Assembly: GCF_030409305.1 (NCBI RefSeq)
Contig: NZ_JAUFPQ010000023.1
Span: 248,001 to 312,000 of the forward strand
Source of the DNA: Halomonas maura
GTDB taxonomy: Bacteria; Pseudomonadota; Gammaproteobacteria; Pseudomonadales; Halomonadaceae
Length of the DNA stretch: 64,000 bases
Reading direction: 5' to 3'
Shown: positions 19,101 through 26,814 of the stretch, piece after piece
How positions within the stretch are numbered: position 1 is the first letter of the stretch
How the letters are laid out: the number at the start of each line of letters is the position of its first letter
Translations under genes and position numbers: made by a program
The notes under the pieces: model-generated
What the model was told of the DNA's origin: nothing
Databases searched by the model: none
The model's input: only the letters and a program-made list of their open reading frames with translations

Positions 19101-19814
19101 GTCGAGCTTGATCTGACGGATGACCTGGCCCGGACTTTTCCGCTTCTCCTCATTCTTTTCTTCGATCAGTTCGTCGACGGTCTTTACGCCATCACCAACG
19201 ACGATTGGCGGAATCCGCCGACAGACACTGACGCATTTTCCACCCACCACGAGGAAGCGAGCTTCAACTCCTCCCGAGAACTGATCTTCTATGAGTATAT
19301 CGCCCTCGTCTCGATTTTCCTTGACCGCCAGGTCCCAGGCATAATCGAACTGGTCGTCACTTTTGACACCTACAGTGACCCCTTTACCCTTATGCCCACA
19401 TACTGGCTTGATGACACAGGCAGTCTCACTCTTGGCAACGAATTGCCTGCCCCCTTCCTTGTCATGCGTGGGCACTGCGATACCCGTCGCGACGCTGATT
19501 CCACTTTCTGATAGTGCTCTCTTGAAGACAGCCTTGTCTCGTAATAGACTTATCGCTCCACGCGAATAGCCCCTCAGGTGAGAAAAGGAAAACGAGAGCC
19601 TAGGCTCCAGGTCAATCACCTCGAATCTTGACTTCTTCTCCCATACGACGAAATGCCCTCGTCGCTGAAACTCCTCAGCGATCATGAAGGCATTGAGATT
19701 TTTTAATTTTTCGCTTTGTATTCTCAAGTGCACCGGGCTACTGAACTTATTCAGCTGACCATCCAGGTATTCCCTGATGTCTTCATAGTCGAAATGCTCG
19801 TTGAGTACTGCCAC
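16158..19814 (-). CDS. ATP-grasp / CapA / MurF-like triple fusion
   Basis: A 1218-residue protein. Residues 90-360 are an ATP-grasp domain ('[20 protein letters not shown]', '[16 protein letters not shown]', metal motif '[13 protein letters not shown]'). Residues 443-705 are a CapA/PgsA-type metallophosphoesterase-like domain ('FCGDTSLG', 'NLETV', 'ANNHTMDYG', 'CPHWQG', '[10 protein letters not shown]', 'HSIGNFVF'), the family of poly-gamma-glutamate capsule protein CapA. Residues 770-1218 are a MurF-type ligase with P-loop '[10 protein letters not shown]' (862-871), '[17 protein letters not shown]' and '[19 protein letters not shown]'. ATP-grasp plus Mur ligase is the cyanophycin-synthetase pairing; here CapA sits between them. 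GTG start, one base after the upstream stop; composition AT-rich. It probably polymerises or attaches amino acids through acyl-phosphate chemistry. Confidence 0.88.
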   Translation of the reverse strand: MAVLNEHFDYEDIREYLDGQLNKFSSPVHLRIQSEKLKNLNAFMIAEEFQRRGHFVVWEKKSRFEVIDLEPRLSFSFSHLRGYSRGAISLLRDKAVFKRALSESGISVATGIAVPTHDKEGGRQFVAKSETACVIKPVCGHKGKGVTVGVKSDDQFDYAWDLAVKENRDEGDILIEDQFSGGVEARFLVVGGKCVSVCRRIPPIVVGDGVKTVDELIEEKNEEKRKSPGQVIRQIKLDEHRVGLIKAQGFSLDDVPERGTYVLIDHKAGASTGADTLEISDLVHPDYLRIAEHVSRVAKNIPVLGVDIISKSFSGVPTRENYIVLEGNIAPGLSGHCYPSYGNPKNIVSPIVDHALSLSRSKDLRSLPACNLVERPLSQGAFTSFSEDCEEGLEGSVDMTDKSMSFKLGHDVRCSELAKRVYEHNRSGESLVFFEKPPVTTKALTVTFCGDTSLGYYYLEKSKRKYAEAYERLQDNPISFFDGVRPLIDGSDEVIVNLETVLSHAPGAPIEGKEYPGCDDPDVTIEVLKELGVTAVTLANNHTMDYGPDKMLAMIEKLKSHGIAVIGAGRNLEEARKPYHIQMNAEDGVKNLYIFNGMRSTRRYMGYGFFAKKDKPGIASTSFKAMSREIQKVKSVDPDGIIIVCPHWQGIDYQDTSEKHREWCRAIIDAGADHVVAHGSHKADAVETYRGGKIFHSIGNFVFNSPGRYKAKQADPYSFVVSLTVDEMLRSSIRSEKICTDNKRTGFKTYVVDEVDSSNEAPEKEKSFSGMDYCLQKMRKGNALVVVDDNWSKGRRVHSGQHGKDDREIIEKAKRSNVREIIASREFNGEGIPVKYVENTLQYFLDAGKSARRKFKGKVLAVTGSAGKSSTVLMLSHVLRSMGFSVLSTDSNHNTIYGISALLSNLDDDYDFCVVEAALSGFYRYENHVGKLISPDVSIITSIDVSQPELIESSEKTAYYKSKIYEGLGKEGGAVYCNNTKHSQHLAFMANAFSNNPVSYGDDDSTVSLKHFDVNASGSGKVLCSIDDEIIEYTIPTPSRAMAYNSLAVLSACKALGLNLAEAATSLASSPKEKRVLDFYSGAFFGKNIEFVDDTKNATINSVKEVLKVLSAKKVSGKKIFVLGRLVHLGEHEGNVYSEIAALLDEFTPDLVIGLGDEVKPAVAGLDGLVFHGILQDADELMGELSTLVEDGDLVAIKGSSRGTGIRKTADRVISEIK

Positions 19815-19815
19815 C

Positions 19816-21003
19816 TTACCCCCCCCGACCCGAACGTATCACCTTGACATCTACGCTGGTCGGGATCTCTTCGATCCCCAGGCCGTTGGCATAAGCCCAT
19901 GTCAAGGCGGAACCCGCCCAGGCCGGCCCCGAGGCATGGAAGCGCACCCGTCCCGTCACCTGATCCAGCTCCTCGATTGCCAGCTCCATCCCCAGTGCCT
20001 GAGCGGTGCGCCGCAGTTCCCTTTCGAGACGCTCGCCACGGCTGATACCGGCCAGCACCGCCTCGAGTTGCAGGGGGGTCTCCAGGGAGATATCCGGCGA
20101 GCAACCTGCCACCAGTTCCAGCAGCCGTTGCGTCACCGCCGGATGCTCGTCATAGAGCTTGTAGCACTTGAGGTGCTCCGATAGGGAAATGACCGCGTGG
20201 TTACCCTCCTTGGCTTCGCTGGCCGGATCCTCCACGACCAGGTCGATGCGCAAGAAGGCCATGCCCTGCATGACCTTGGCGACCTTCTCTCCCAGGGCTC
20301 GGTAGCTCTCATGCAGGTTATCGGCCGGTTGCCAGACCTTGTCCTGTAGCGGCTTGTGGAAGGCCGCCGCCAGCTGGCCTTCGGCCATGATCAGGCGCAG
20401 GTGTCGACCCGCCAACTGCTTCTCCAGCAGGTAGCGCACACTGAGGGGCAGGAAGCGACGACCATGCTCGTCCACGTGGTCTTCCGAGAGACGCGTCATG
20501 GCGTAGGGGGAAGCCGTGAGATCACTGGCCTTGTTCTTCTTGAGCTCACGCGACTTGCGAAAGAGGAACTCCAGTTCGTTTTCGTTGGAGATGTCCGTGA
20601 TGAACTCTTCGTACAGGGTATTGCGAATCACCGGCTTCAAGACCACCGGATAGCCGATCTTCTTGGCATAGCGCAGGTGGTCGCGCTGCGAGCGCCCAGA
20701 AAAGGAAGCCGCCTTGACGACCTTGATGCCGTGGCGCTCCAGGCGGGCACGCCAGGCACGAATGTCCTGGCAGAAGTTCACGGCCGGCAGCAGGTTGCGG
20801 CCGCTGACGCCACAGACGAAGCCTGCCGGTTTACCAACGGACTCCCCATCGGCGTGACGATCATAGTAGTAAGCGAGCTGACGAGGCAGCAGCATAGTGC
20901 GAGCGCTGGCCGGCAAGCGCTGGGCATGAATCAGCAGCCCTTCCTTGGCAATGCTGGGCAGGCTATCCAGCAGTGCCCGGAAGCTATCGATTCTGACATC
21001 CAT
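19816..21003 (-). CDS. degenerate ATP-grasp-like protein
   Basis: A 395-residue protein. Residues 85-300 keep the outline of the neighbouring ATP-grasp ligases ('GYPVVLKPVIRNTLYEEFI', 'YLLEKQLAGRHLRLIMAEG', 'FLRIDLVVED'), but the metal motif ExN is absent ('AVISLSEHLKCYKLYDEH') and the glycine-rich lid is lost. The C-terminal 85 residues again suggest a ferredoxin/acylphosphatase-like fold without its active-site loop. It may be a non-catalytic partner or scaffold for an active paralogue. The ATG at 21003 is chosen because the reading frame before it runs into the upstream gene. High GC, unlike the triple-fusion gene that follows it one base later. Confidence 0.7.
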   Translation of the reverse strand: MDVRIDSFRALLDSLPSIAKEGLLIHAQRLPASARTMLLPRQLAYYYDRHADGESVGKPAGFVCGVSGRNLLPAVNFCQDIRAWRARLERHGIKVVKAASFSGRSQRDHLRYAKKIGYPVVLKPVIRNTLYEEFITDISNENELEFLFRKSRELKKNKASDLTASPYAMTRLSEDHVDEHGRRFLPLSVRYLLEKQLAGRHLRLIMAEGQLAAAFHKPLQDKVWQPADNLHESYRALGEKVAKVMQGMAFLRIDLVVEDPASEAKEGNHAVISLSEHLKCYKLYDEHPAVTQRLLELVAGCSPDISLETPLQLEAVLAGISRGERLERELRRTAQALGMELAIEELDQVTGRVRFHASGPAWAGSALTWAYANGLGIEEIPTSVDVKVIRSGRGG

Positions 21004-21016
21004 GGGTCTCTCGCCT

Positions 21017-22939
21017 TTATCGTATGAGGGTGAAGCCATCGTGCAGAGGCTCCTTGACATGCATGACCCTGACCGAGGTCGGCAAGGCCTCGGAAGGGCC
21101 GCGAATGCAGGCGGTGGCGAGTGAGGCAATGGCGACCAGTGAGCCCTGCAAGACGGCCTCTACCGTGCGCTTGTCACGATTCTTCACATAGCCCGTCAGG
21201 CCGCCCTTCTGCGCATGGCGGCTCACCCACTTGCGAAAGCCCACTCCCGTGACCTTCCCGCGCACCCTCACCTTCACCGAGACCTGGCTGTCGTCCAGCG
21301 GCGTCAACGGCATGCCCTGGTTGTGCAGGATCGCCTCGATGGCCTGGCGCGGAACGTTCACGGGCTCACCGAACATCGGGTAGCAGGCGGTCCCGATGGC
21401 GGCATGTGCATTGAGCTCGCAGATGCCGATGTCGGTCTCTCCCACCGGCTTGCGGTGATCTTCGATCAGGAAGTCGATGCCGCAGTAATCCAGGCCGGGA
21501 ACGGCCTTCACCGCATCCTCCGCCACCTTGATGATGCTCGGGTGCATCTCGTGGTGGACGTTGACGCTGTCGCCGCCTTGAGAGAGGTTGCAGGAACCGG
21601 AAAGGTTGATACGCTCGCCCAAGCGGGGAACGGAATGCAGCGTATACCCCAGCTTGTCGAGTTGATACTGGGTCGATTCCGTGTAGACGATGGGCCGGGA
21701 CTTGAGATGAGGGATATTCTGCCGGTAGCGGTTCTTGATCAGGATCAGCTCGGCGATAGTATGTTTGCCGTCGCCGGTCACCGAGGCGGGAGCCCGCAAT
21801 GTAGCGGCACGCACCTTGCCCCCGATCACCATGATCCGATAATCCTCGCCGAAGATATGCTTCTCGACGATGAAGTCATCGTGTCCCAGCTTGCTGGACT
21901 CCAGCACATGGAAGGCGCTCCGCAGCTCCTCATCGCTGCGAATATTCGGCACCACCCCGATGCCGCGAACGCCGGTAGCCGGCTTCACCACGACCGGATA
22001 GCCGATCAGGTTGGCATAGCGCATGGCGTTATCATGATCGCCCGAAGGAAACATCCTGCCGCGAGGAACCGGGAACCCAAGGGGCGCCAGAAACTCCCGT
22101 GTCGCTTCCTTGTGCGTGCACAAGGCGATGGCATCCACCGAGACCAGCGGCGAACGGCTGAGCTTGAAGTAGAAGCGCTGGTCTCCCTTGTCGGCGGTGA
22201 AGACTCCCTTGCCGGTCCGCAGCACATTGAAGCCTTGGCGCAGGCACTCGCGTTCCATCAGGTGGCTCTTGGCGTCCATGGTGCCAAGCGGCAGCATCAG
22301 TGGCGTATCATCGAAGGCATTAGGGTGGAGCGGTGGAGAGGGCTCCTGTGGCACATCCTTCAATCGCGGCTGGTAGGTATAGGTCGGCGCTTCCGCCTCA
22401 GGTAGATAGAGCACCCTCTCGGAGCGGAAGAACAACGCCTCGCTTGCTGACGTCACCTCCTCCGCCGGCTGTTCGCCATTACCTTCTCGCTGTATCTGTC
22501 GAGCGAGATCGGCGAACAGCTGCTTGAGCGCCATGTGAATGCTGTTAACCGCACGCTGGACCTTGACCCACTGGCGCAACTCAAGCGCCTTGGCGTTGTC
22601 GATCAGCTCCAGTGTGGGCTCAACCCAGGCTTTAAGTTGTCTGGCCAGTTGCCCCTTGGCCAAGGCCTCGGCATCGAGTTGACTGCCCATCAGTCTGGAG
22701 GCGACGGTCTCGAGATAATCCCAGTAACGACCGACCATCGGCTTGTCGGGGCGAAGACCCATCGCTCCCTCTATGGCACTGACAAACTCCCGATCTAGAG
22801 CACTGACCGTCACCTTCAGATAGTAATTCACCTCGTCCTTGGCCGCCTTTTTATCGACCGCTGCGGTGAGCCTTTCAGCATGAGGTCTCGAGTAAGCGAC
22901 CAATTCAATTCGCTTGACTTTACAATTCTCTTGCGGCAT
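21017..22939 (-). CDS. ATP-grasp ligase with C-terminal acylphosphatase domain
   Basis: A 640-residue protein. Residues 1-200 are an uncharacterised mostly helical N-terminus. Residues 265-545 are an ATP-grasp domain ('HKEATREFLAPLGFPVPRG', 'PVVVKPATGVRGIGVVP', 'FIVEKHIFGEDYRIMVIGG', 'VTGDGKHTIAELI') with an intact metal motif 'ICELNAHAAIG'. Residues 553-640 are an acylphosphatase domain with 'GKVTGVGFRKWVSRHAQ' (Arg near 569) and 'GLTGYVKNRDKRTVEAVLQG' (Asn near 587), so both catalytic residues are present. The start lies only 15 bases after a strong terminator hairpin. The product may ligate an amino acid and hydrolyse stray acyl-phosphate. Confidence 0.87.
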   Translation of the reverse strand: MPQENCKVKRIELVAYSRPHAERLTAAVDKKAAKDEVNYYLKVTVSALDREFVSAIEGAMGLRPDKPMVGRYWDYLETVASRLMGSQLDAEALAKGQLARQLKAWVEPTLELIDNAKALELRQWVKVQRAVNSIHMALKQLFADLARQIQREGNGEQPAEEVTSASEALFFRSERVLYLPEAEAPTYTYQPRLKDVPQEPSPPLHPNAFDDTPLMLPLGTMDAKSHLMERECLRQGFNVLRTGKGVFTADKGDQRFYFKLSRSPLVSVDAIALCTHKEATREFLAPLGFPVPRGRMFPSGDHDNAMRYANLIGYPVVVKPATGVRGIGVVPNIRSDEELRSAFHVLESSKLGHDDFIVEKHIFGEDYRIMVIGGKVRAATLRAPASVTGDGKHTIAELILIKNRYRQNIPHLKSRPIVYTESTQYQLDKLGYTLHSVPRLGERINLSGSCNLSQGGDSVNVHHEMHPSIIKVAEDAVKAVPGLDYCGIDFLIEDHRKPVGETDIGICELNAHAAIGTACYPMFGEPVNVPRQAIEAILHNQGMPLTPLDDSQVSVKVRVRGKVTGVGFRKWVSRHAQKGGLTGYVKNRDKRTVEAVLQGSLVAIASLATACIRGPSEALPTSVRVMHVKEPLHDGFTLIR

Positions 22940-22953
22940 GTCGCACCATCGTC

Positions 22954-22983
22954 AAAAAGCCGGGCGGATGATTCCGCCCGGCG
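22954..22983 (-). terminator. strong intrinsic terminator inside the operon
   Basis: On the minus strand a perfect 9-bp stem CCGGGCGGA / TCCGCCCGG with a 4-base loop (22969-22972) is followed directly by CTTTTTGACG. It lies between the enolase-superfamily gene and the next ATP-grasp gene, both read leftward, so continued transcription needs readthrough or a new promoter. Confidence 0.8.
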
Positions 22984-22990
22984 CGATCGG

Positions 22991-24379
22991 TCAGTTGGCG
23001 CCTTGCAGCGCCTTGGCCAACGTTTCGTCACTGTACTTGAAGCGCTGACTCTCCACGGACTCACGGCTGAGGAAGCGATCATCGAACACGCTCCTGAGCA
23101 GTGACTTGCGCGCCTCGCGCTCAGGCCGGCGCCCCTCTACCCCATAGGCCCGGTGGTACATCAGGCGCCGCTTGAGGCCGGAGCGGCATACATTGGTTGC
23201 CCAACCGCTCCCTTCCGGCGCCACCAGTTGAGTGCCATTCCTTTCGGCCCGCGGGTGGACCAGGCGCACCTTTTTTTCCCTCTTGAAGGTGGCCGGGAAG
23301 TAGCGACAGTTACTCAGGCTCTTGGCAAGCGCCAGAATGGTCAAGGTGGTGAAGTTGGAGGTATTCTGCAGGTTCCCGAGGAACACCCCACCCTCGAATC
23401 CCAGTTCCTTGGCCACGCGCTCGGTTTCCAGCACCTCATGGAAACCGCCGGCCTTCTGGGGCGTTATCTTGAGATCGACATTGGCCATATAGGGGGCCAG
23501 GGTACGCACGGACGCGACGCCCCACACCGGCTTGGCCAGCATGATGCGAATCCGCTTGCCCTTGGCATAGGCGAAAGCCTCGCGATAGAAGGCATCGGAA
23601 ATCTCGGCGAAGGGATCTTCCACCACGACTTCGACGCCCATCTTCTCGGTCAGTCCACTCAGCGAGATCTCGTCACAGAAGCGCTTCCACTCCTCCAATT
23701 GCCAACGCTGGCCGGCATTGAGGATGATACCCTCCAGCGAGTGCTGCTTGTCCTTCAAGGCAAACAACAGCGAGTTCACCAGAGCGCTGGCCTTGTCGGC
23801 ACCGATGCGGCGCCCACGCCGCAGCCAGCCTTCCACGGCCTTGCCATCCGCAATGTCGGCGAGTAACTTCTCGGTATTCTTGAGCCGGTCGTTGAACACA
23901 TTGCGGACAACGGCCCGCTCACTGTTGCCGGATACCAGCTGCGCAACCGATACGCCATGATGCTTGGCGATGATATCCAGCAGGGCACATTCGGCGGCAA
24001 AGCAGACCGAGGGGCTGGGACGCTGCTGGGTATTGCCCTCTTCGGTGTAACCGAAGATTTCACTGACGACTTGCTGTACCACTCCATGCACCTGGTGGGC
24101 GTAGCCCTGCTCCCCCGCCATGATGGGTAGCGGCTTTCCAGCCAATCCCCGGGCTAGCTTCTTCCCATAGCGAGTCGCGCGAGACAGGGTCTCCGAGCTG
24201 ATGCTGGAGGGCCTTGCCTCACCCAGTCCGATATACTCCTTCCCTTCCACCTCGGCCACGACCTTGAAGAAGATGGAATACTCCTCGGACTCTCTCCCGT
24301 TGAGCTGCTCACCCTGCTCCCTGTCGGCCCGACTGACGGGCTTGTTCTTCAATGTAAAAATATCAACTTGAGTAATCAT
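22991..24379 (-). CDS. enolase-superfamily (MR/MLE-type) protein with eroded active site
   Basis: A 462-residue protein with the mandelate-racemase/muconate-lactonising-enzyme layout: a capping domain with 'YIGLGEARPSS', then 'FAAECALLDIIAKHHGVSVA' and a barrel with 'IILNAGQRW', 'VEVVVEDPF', 'VDLKITPQKAGG' and 'FEGGVFLGN'. In active family members the first metal ligand is Asp in a DxN strand; here it is Asn. The third ligand (usually DE) reads 'LAKPVWG', and the KxK base motif is replaced by arginines. Family members near peptide pathways include dipeptide epimerases. This one may have changed chemistry or be a binding protein. The ATG at 24379 is chosen over a GTG one codon earlier. Confidence 0.7.
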   Translation of the reverse strand: MITQVDIFTLKNKPVSRADREQGEQLNGRESEEYSIFFKVVAEVEGKEYIGLGEARPSSISSETLSRATRYGKKLARGLAGKPLPIMAGEQGYAHQVHGVVQQVVSEIFGYTEEGNTQQRPSPSVCFAAECALLDIIAKHHGVSVAQLVSGNSERAVVRNVFNDRLKNTEKLLADIADGKAVEGWLRRGRRIGADKASALVNSLLFALKDKQHSLEGIILNAGQRWQLEEWKRFCDEISLSGLTEKMGVEVVVEDPFAEISDAFYREAFAYAKGKRIRIMLAKPVWGVASVRTLAPYMANVDLKITPQKAGGFHEVLETERVAKELGFEGGVFLGNLQNTSNFTTLTILALAKSLSNCRYFPATFKREKKVRLVHPRAERNGTQLVAPEGSGWATNVCRSGLKRRLMYHRAYGVEGRRPEREARKSLLRSVFDDRFLSRESVESQRFKYSDETLAKALQGAN

Positions 24380-24469
24380 CACTGGAGACTCCGTGTCGTT
24401 CCATCATTTGCCTTTCTAGAACTCCCCCATTCCTGCCAATAACTTTATTTGTTTTTTCTCACTCATCAA

Positions 24470-25621
24470 TCATGTAACTAACAACCCCTCACTCTTGTAG
24501 AAATCCACCAGCACCTGGTTGTCCAGCAAGGGGCTGCTCATCTGGAATAATCGAACCTGGCTATAACTATTGCCTTCCAAGACGATGAAGCCATCATCAT
24601 CAATGATAAGATCGAATCCGCAATATTTTATATACGGAAGATTCTCGAAGAGTCGACATATATCCTCCTTTATATCCTCCCAGTGTGGCACTCTCTTCTC
24701 GGAGATTTTCTCGCCGGTGTCGGGATGGCTTTCCCAGCGCTTCCCGGCATGCTTGCCTTCAGCAGCGACGGCATGACTCAGTTCGCCATTGGCAAGATTG
24801 ATCTCGGCACTGAGCCCACCCAATGAAAAGTTGTCGATCGGATAGGATTCGCTAGTCCCGATACGTTGTACGGCACGTATCACCTGTCCTTTGCGCGTCA
24901 CGGGATGACGGATGACCAGCACCCTGAGCGTATTGACAGTGAGAGGAAACAACGCCTGGGTAAAATCACCTTGCTGTATGTAATCATTGAGAATGAAGGG
25001 AACCTCTTGAGCCGCGAGCACTTCGGCGAGCTCGCTGACCTTCACGACGACACGGGCCCCCTCCTCATCGTTGGTCTCTATTACCGCATGATGCCGGTCA
25101 GTACGGATGAAATAGACGCTCCCACCACCGCCTCCGCCCAGTGGCTTGGCAACCATCATACGCCCTGAGTCCTGGCCACTGATAATCCGGTCCCACAACT
25201 CGCAGTAGGGTATCGCTCGGCCATTACGAAAGATGGCGATGATACCTGGCACCCGACAGTAGCGCCCGAAGACCTGTGTGAAGAGCACCTTGTTGTTGAA
25301 GACGATGCTATAGGGCCCGTTGACCAGCCGCGTCAACCAACGCTGCACGTCGCTAAGATAGAGGTCGATATTGTCACGGTTCAGGCCATAGAGGCGTATC
25401 TTTTCCGGGAGAAAGCCCCGCTCATAGAGAAACTCGGCCTGCTCTTCACTGATCTTCCCCAGGTCGGGGTCGGCATGGAAATCCAGGGTGAAACGTTTGA
25501 GCAACGATAGGCGCTCGACCCCACTCAGATTGGCCATGAAGTGGCGATGGTGGTCCTCGGGCAGGTCAGGCAAGGGAGCCGATCCACCGGGATCGCACGC
25601 AGTGATGGCAAACTCATTCAT
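24470..25621 (-). CDS. sugar-transfer-associated ATP-grasp protein (intact copy)
   Basis: A 383-residue protein with the pattern of sugar-transfer-associated ATP-grasp proteins: 'EFLYERGFLPEKIRLYGLN' and 'YLSDVQRWL' in the N-terminal cap, 'MMVAKPLGGGGGGSVYFIR' as the glycine-rich nucleotide loop, 'FILNDYIQQGD', 'LRVLVIRHP', and 'GFDLIIDDDGFIVLEGNSY' with the Glu/Asn metal site. This is the only one of three adjacent related genes with all of these motifs. The role inferred from context is to join an amino or acyl group to the polysaccharide. Confidence 0.8.
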   Translation of the reverse strand: MNEFAITACDPGGSAPLPDLPEDHHRHFMANLSGVERLSLLKRFTLDFHADPDLGKISEEQAEFLYERGFLPEKIRLYGLNRDNIDLYLSDVQRWLTRLVNGPYSIVFNNKVLFTQVFGRYCRVPGIIAIFRNGRAIPYCELWDRIISGQDSGRMMVAKPLGGGGGGSVYFIRTDRHHAVIETNDEEGARVVVKVSELAEVLAAQEVPFILNDYIQQGDFTQALFPLTVNTLRVLVIRHPVTRKGQVIRAVQRIGTSESYPIDNFSLGGLSAEINLANGELSHAVAAEGKHAGKRWESHPDTGEKISEKRVPHWEDIKEDICRLFENLPYIKYCGFDLIIDDDGFIVLEGNSYSQVRLFQMSSPLLDNQVLVDFYKSEGLLVT

Positions 25622-25632
25622 GCTTCGTCAGC

Positions 25633-26814
25633 CTAGATACCAAACTCACGGATGAATTCGATGGCCGCCTCGGAATCCATCAGGGGACCATGTACTTGAA
25701 AAGCCGCGCCGCAAGGTCGGCTGCGTAGTTCGATCAGGCGGGGGCGGGGGGCCGTTCCGCAGATATCGATTTCCAGCTGGGCGAAAGTGAAGATGGGCTT
25801 GTGGGCGATAACGGCCAGGATCTCCTCTCGGCTGCGCTGCCAGAGTTCGAGGTAACGCCGCCGTTCCCATGGCTTCGGGCGTCTGGGGCCGGAGATCACG
25901 CCGCCTGCCCGGTAACGCACCACGCTCTTGACCCGACCGCTGTTCAGCGAGAGCCTCAGGCTCTTGGCGGGGCGATGCTGGCTCTCGGCCCGAGCCACCA
26001 CGGCCGCCAGGGGAATCAATCCCGCACGCGCCGGGTCCAGCATCACCAGCACCTTGAGGCGCGGAGCCGAGTCGTCGGCTTCCCAAGGGGGGCGCATGGG
26101 TACGCGTCGATTGAACAGCTGAAATTGCAGGGCGGGTGATTCGAGCATCTTGCGGGCATGACCATTGGCCAGTGGCAAGAGTTGGGCCTGCAAGTCACTG
26201 ATGTAGGCATCGGCCTGGGAATTCGGCAAGCCATACAACGACTTCTTGTCCGGCAAGAACCCGCGGTTGTGCAGGTACTCGGCGTCGTCTTGGGACAGCC
26301 TGGGCGCCGCTCGGCGAAACTCCTGGCTGAAAGTCCGCCAGGCTTCGACGCCCTCCGCCATGTCCAGCCGCTTGACGCGCCCCTCGTGGCTGAGATCGGC
26401 GCTGCGCTTGGTGTTGTAGATGACGCGTGAATGGCGTCCCCCGCTCAGGTAGGGCAAGCGCTCGCGGATACCGGCCAGATGAGGCGTGGGGCGCCGCTCT
26501 TCATGCCGCCCATGGCGAAGGTAGTGCAGCAGGGGGTTGATACCCGAGTCTCTGACATCCTCGTACTCGTCGAGATACCAAGCCGTATGAAAGCCTGGCC
26601 CCGGGCTCAGGCCTTGCCTGGCTCCCTGGACCATGAAGTGCTTGAGCGGGTCGCGGAGTGCCTTGGGGTCTTGCTGAAGCTCCGGGTGATTGGCGAGATA
26701 CCACTCGGTGTTGAAATAGCCACTTCGCAGGACTTCGGCGCGCTGCTTGGCTTGCGGATGCTTCAGGAGCTCTAGCAACGTCTTTTTGGTCTTGTAGGTC
26801 ACAGGCGTCGGCAT
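25633..26814 (-). CDS. YPDV-repeat protein with truncated ATP-grasp-like C-terminus
   Basis: A 393-residue protein. Residues 28-115 hold two surface-polysaccharide repeats ('WYLANHPELQQDPKALRDPL', then 'WYLDEYEDVRDSGINPLLHY' and 'GRHEERRPTP'), the same module found at the N-terminus of two glycosyltransferases in this locus. Residues 165-393 resemble the neighbouring sugar-transfer ATP-grasp proteins ('YLHNRGFLPDKKSLYGL', 'AYISDLQAQLLPLANG'), but the glycine-rich loop and ExN motif are absent. Probably non-catalytic. The ATG shares one base with the upstream stop (TGATG). Confidence 0.72.
   Translation of the reverse strand: MPTPVTYKTKKTLLELLKHPQAKQRAEVLRSGYFNTEWYLANHPELQQDPKALRDPLKHFMVQGARQGLSPGPGFHTAWYLDEYEDVRDSGINPLLHYLRHGRHEERRPTPHLAGIRERLPYLSGGRHSRVIYNTKRSADLSHEGRVKRLDMAEGVEAWRTFSQEFRRAAPRLSQDDAEYLHNRGFLPDKKSLYGLPNSQADAYISDLQAQLLPLANGHARKMLESPALQFQLFNRRVPMRPPWEADDSAPRLKVLVMLDPARAGLIPLAAVVARAESQHRPAKSLRLSLNSGRVKSVVRYRAGGVISGPRRPKPWERRRYLELWQRSREEILAVIAHKPIFTFAQLEIDICGTAPRPRLIELRSRPCGAAFQVHGPLMDSEAAIEFIREFGI

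Noticed and set aside
16158..19814. Calling the triple fusion a cyanophycin synthetase
   Set aside because: It has both ATP-grasp and Mur-ligase parts, but the Mur part is MurF-like, a CapA domain lies between them, and the setting is capsule export rather than storage granules.
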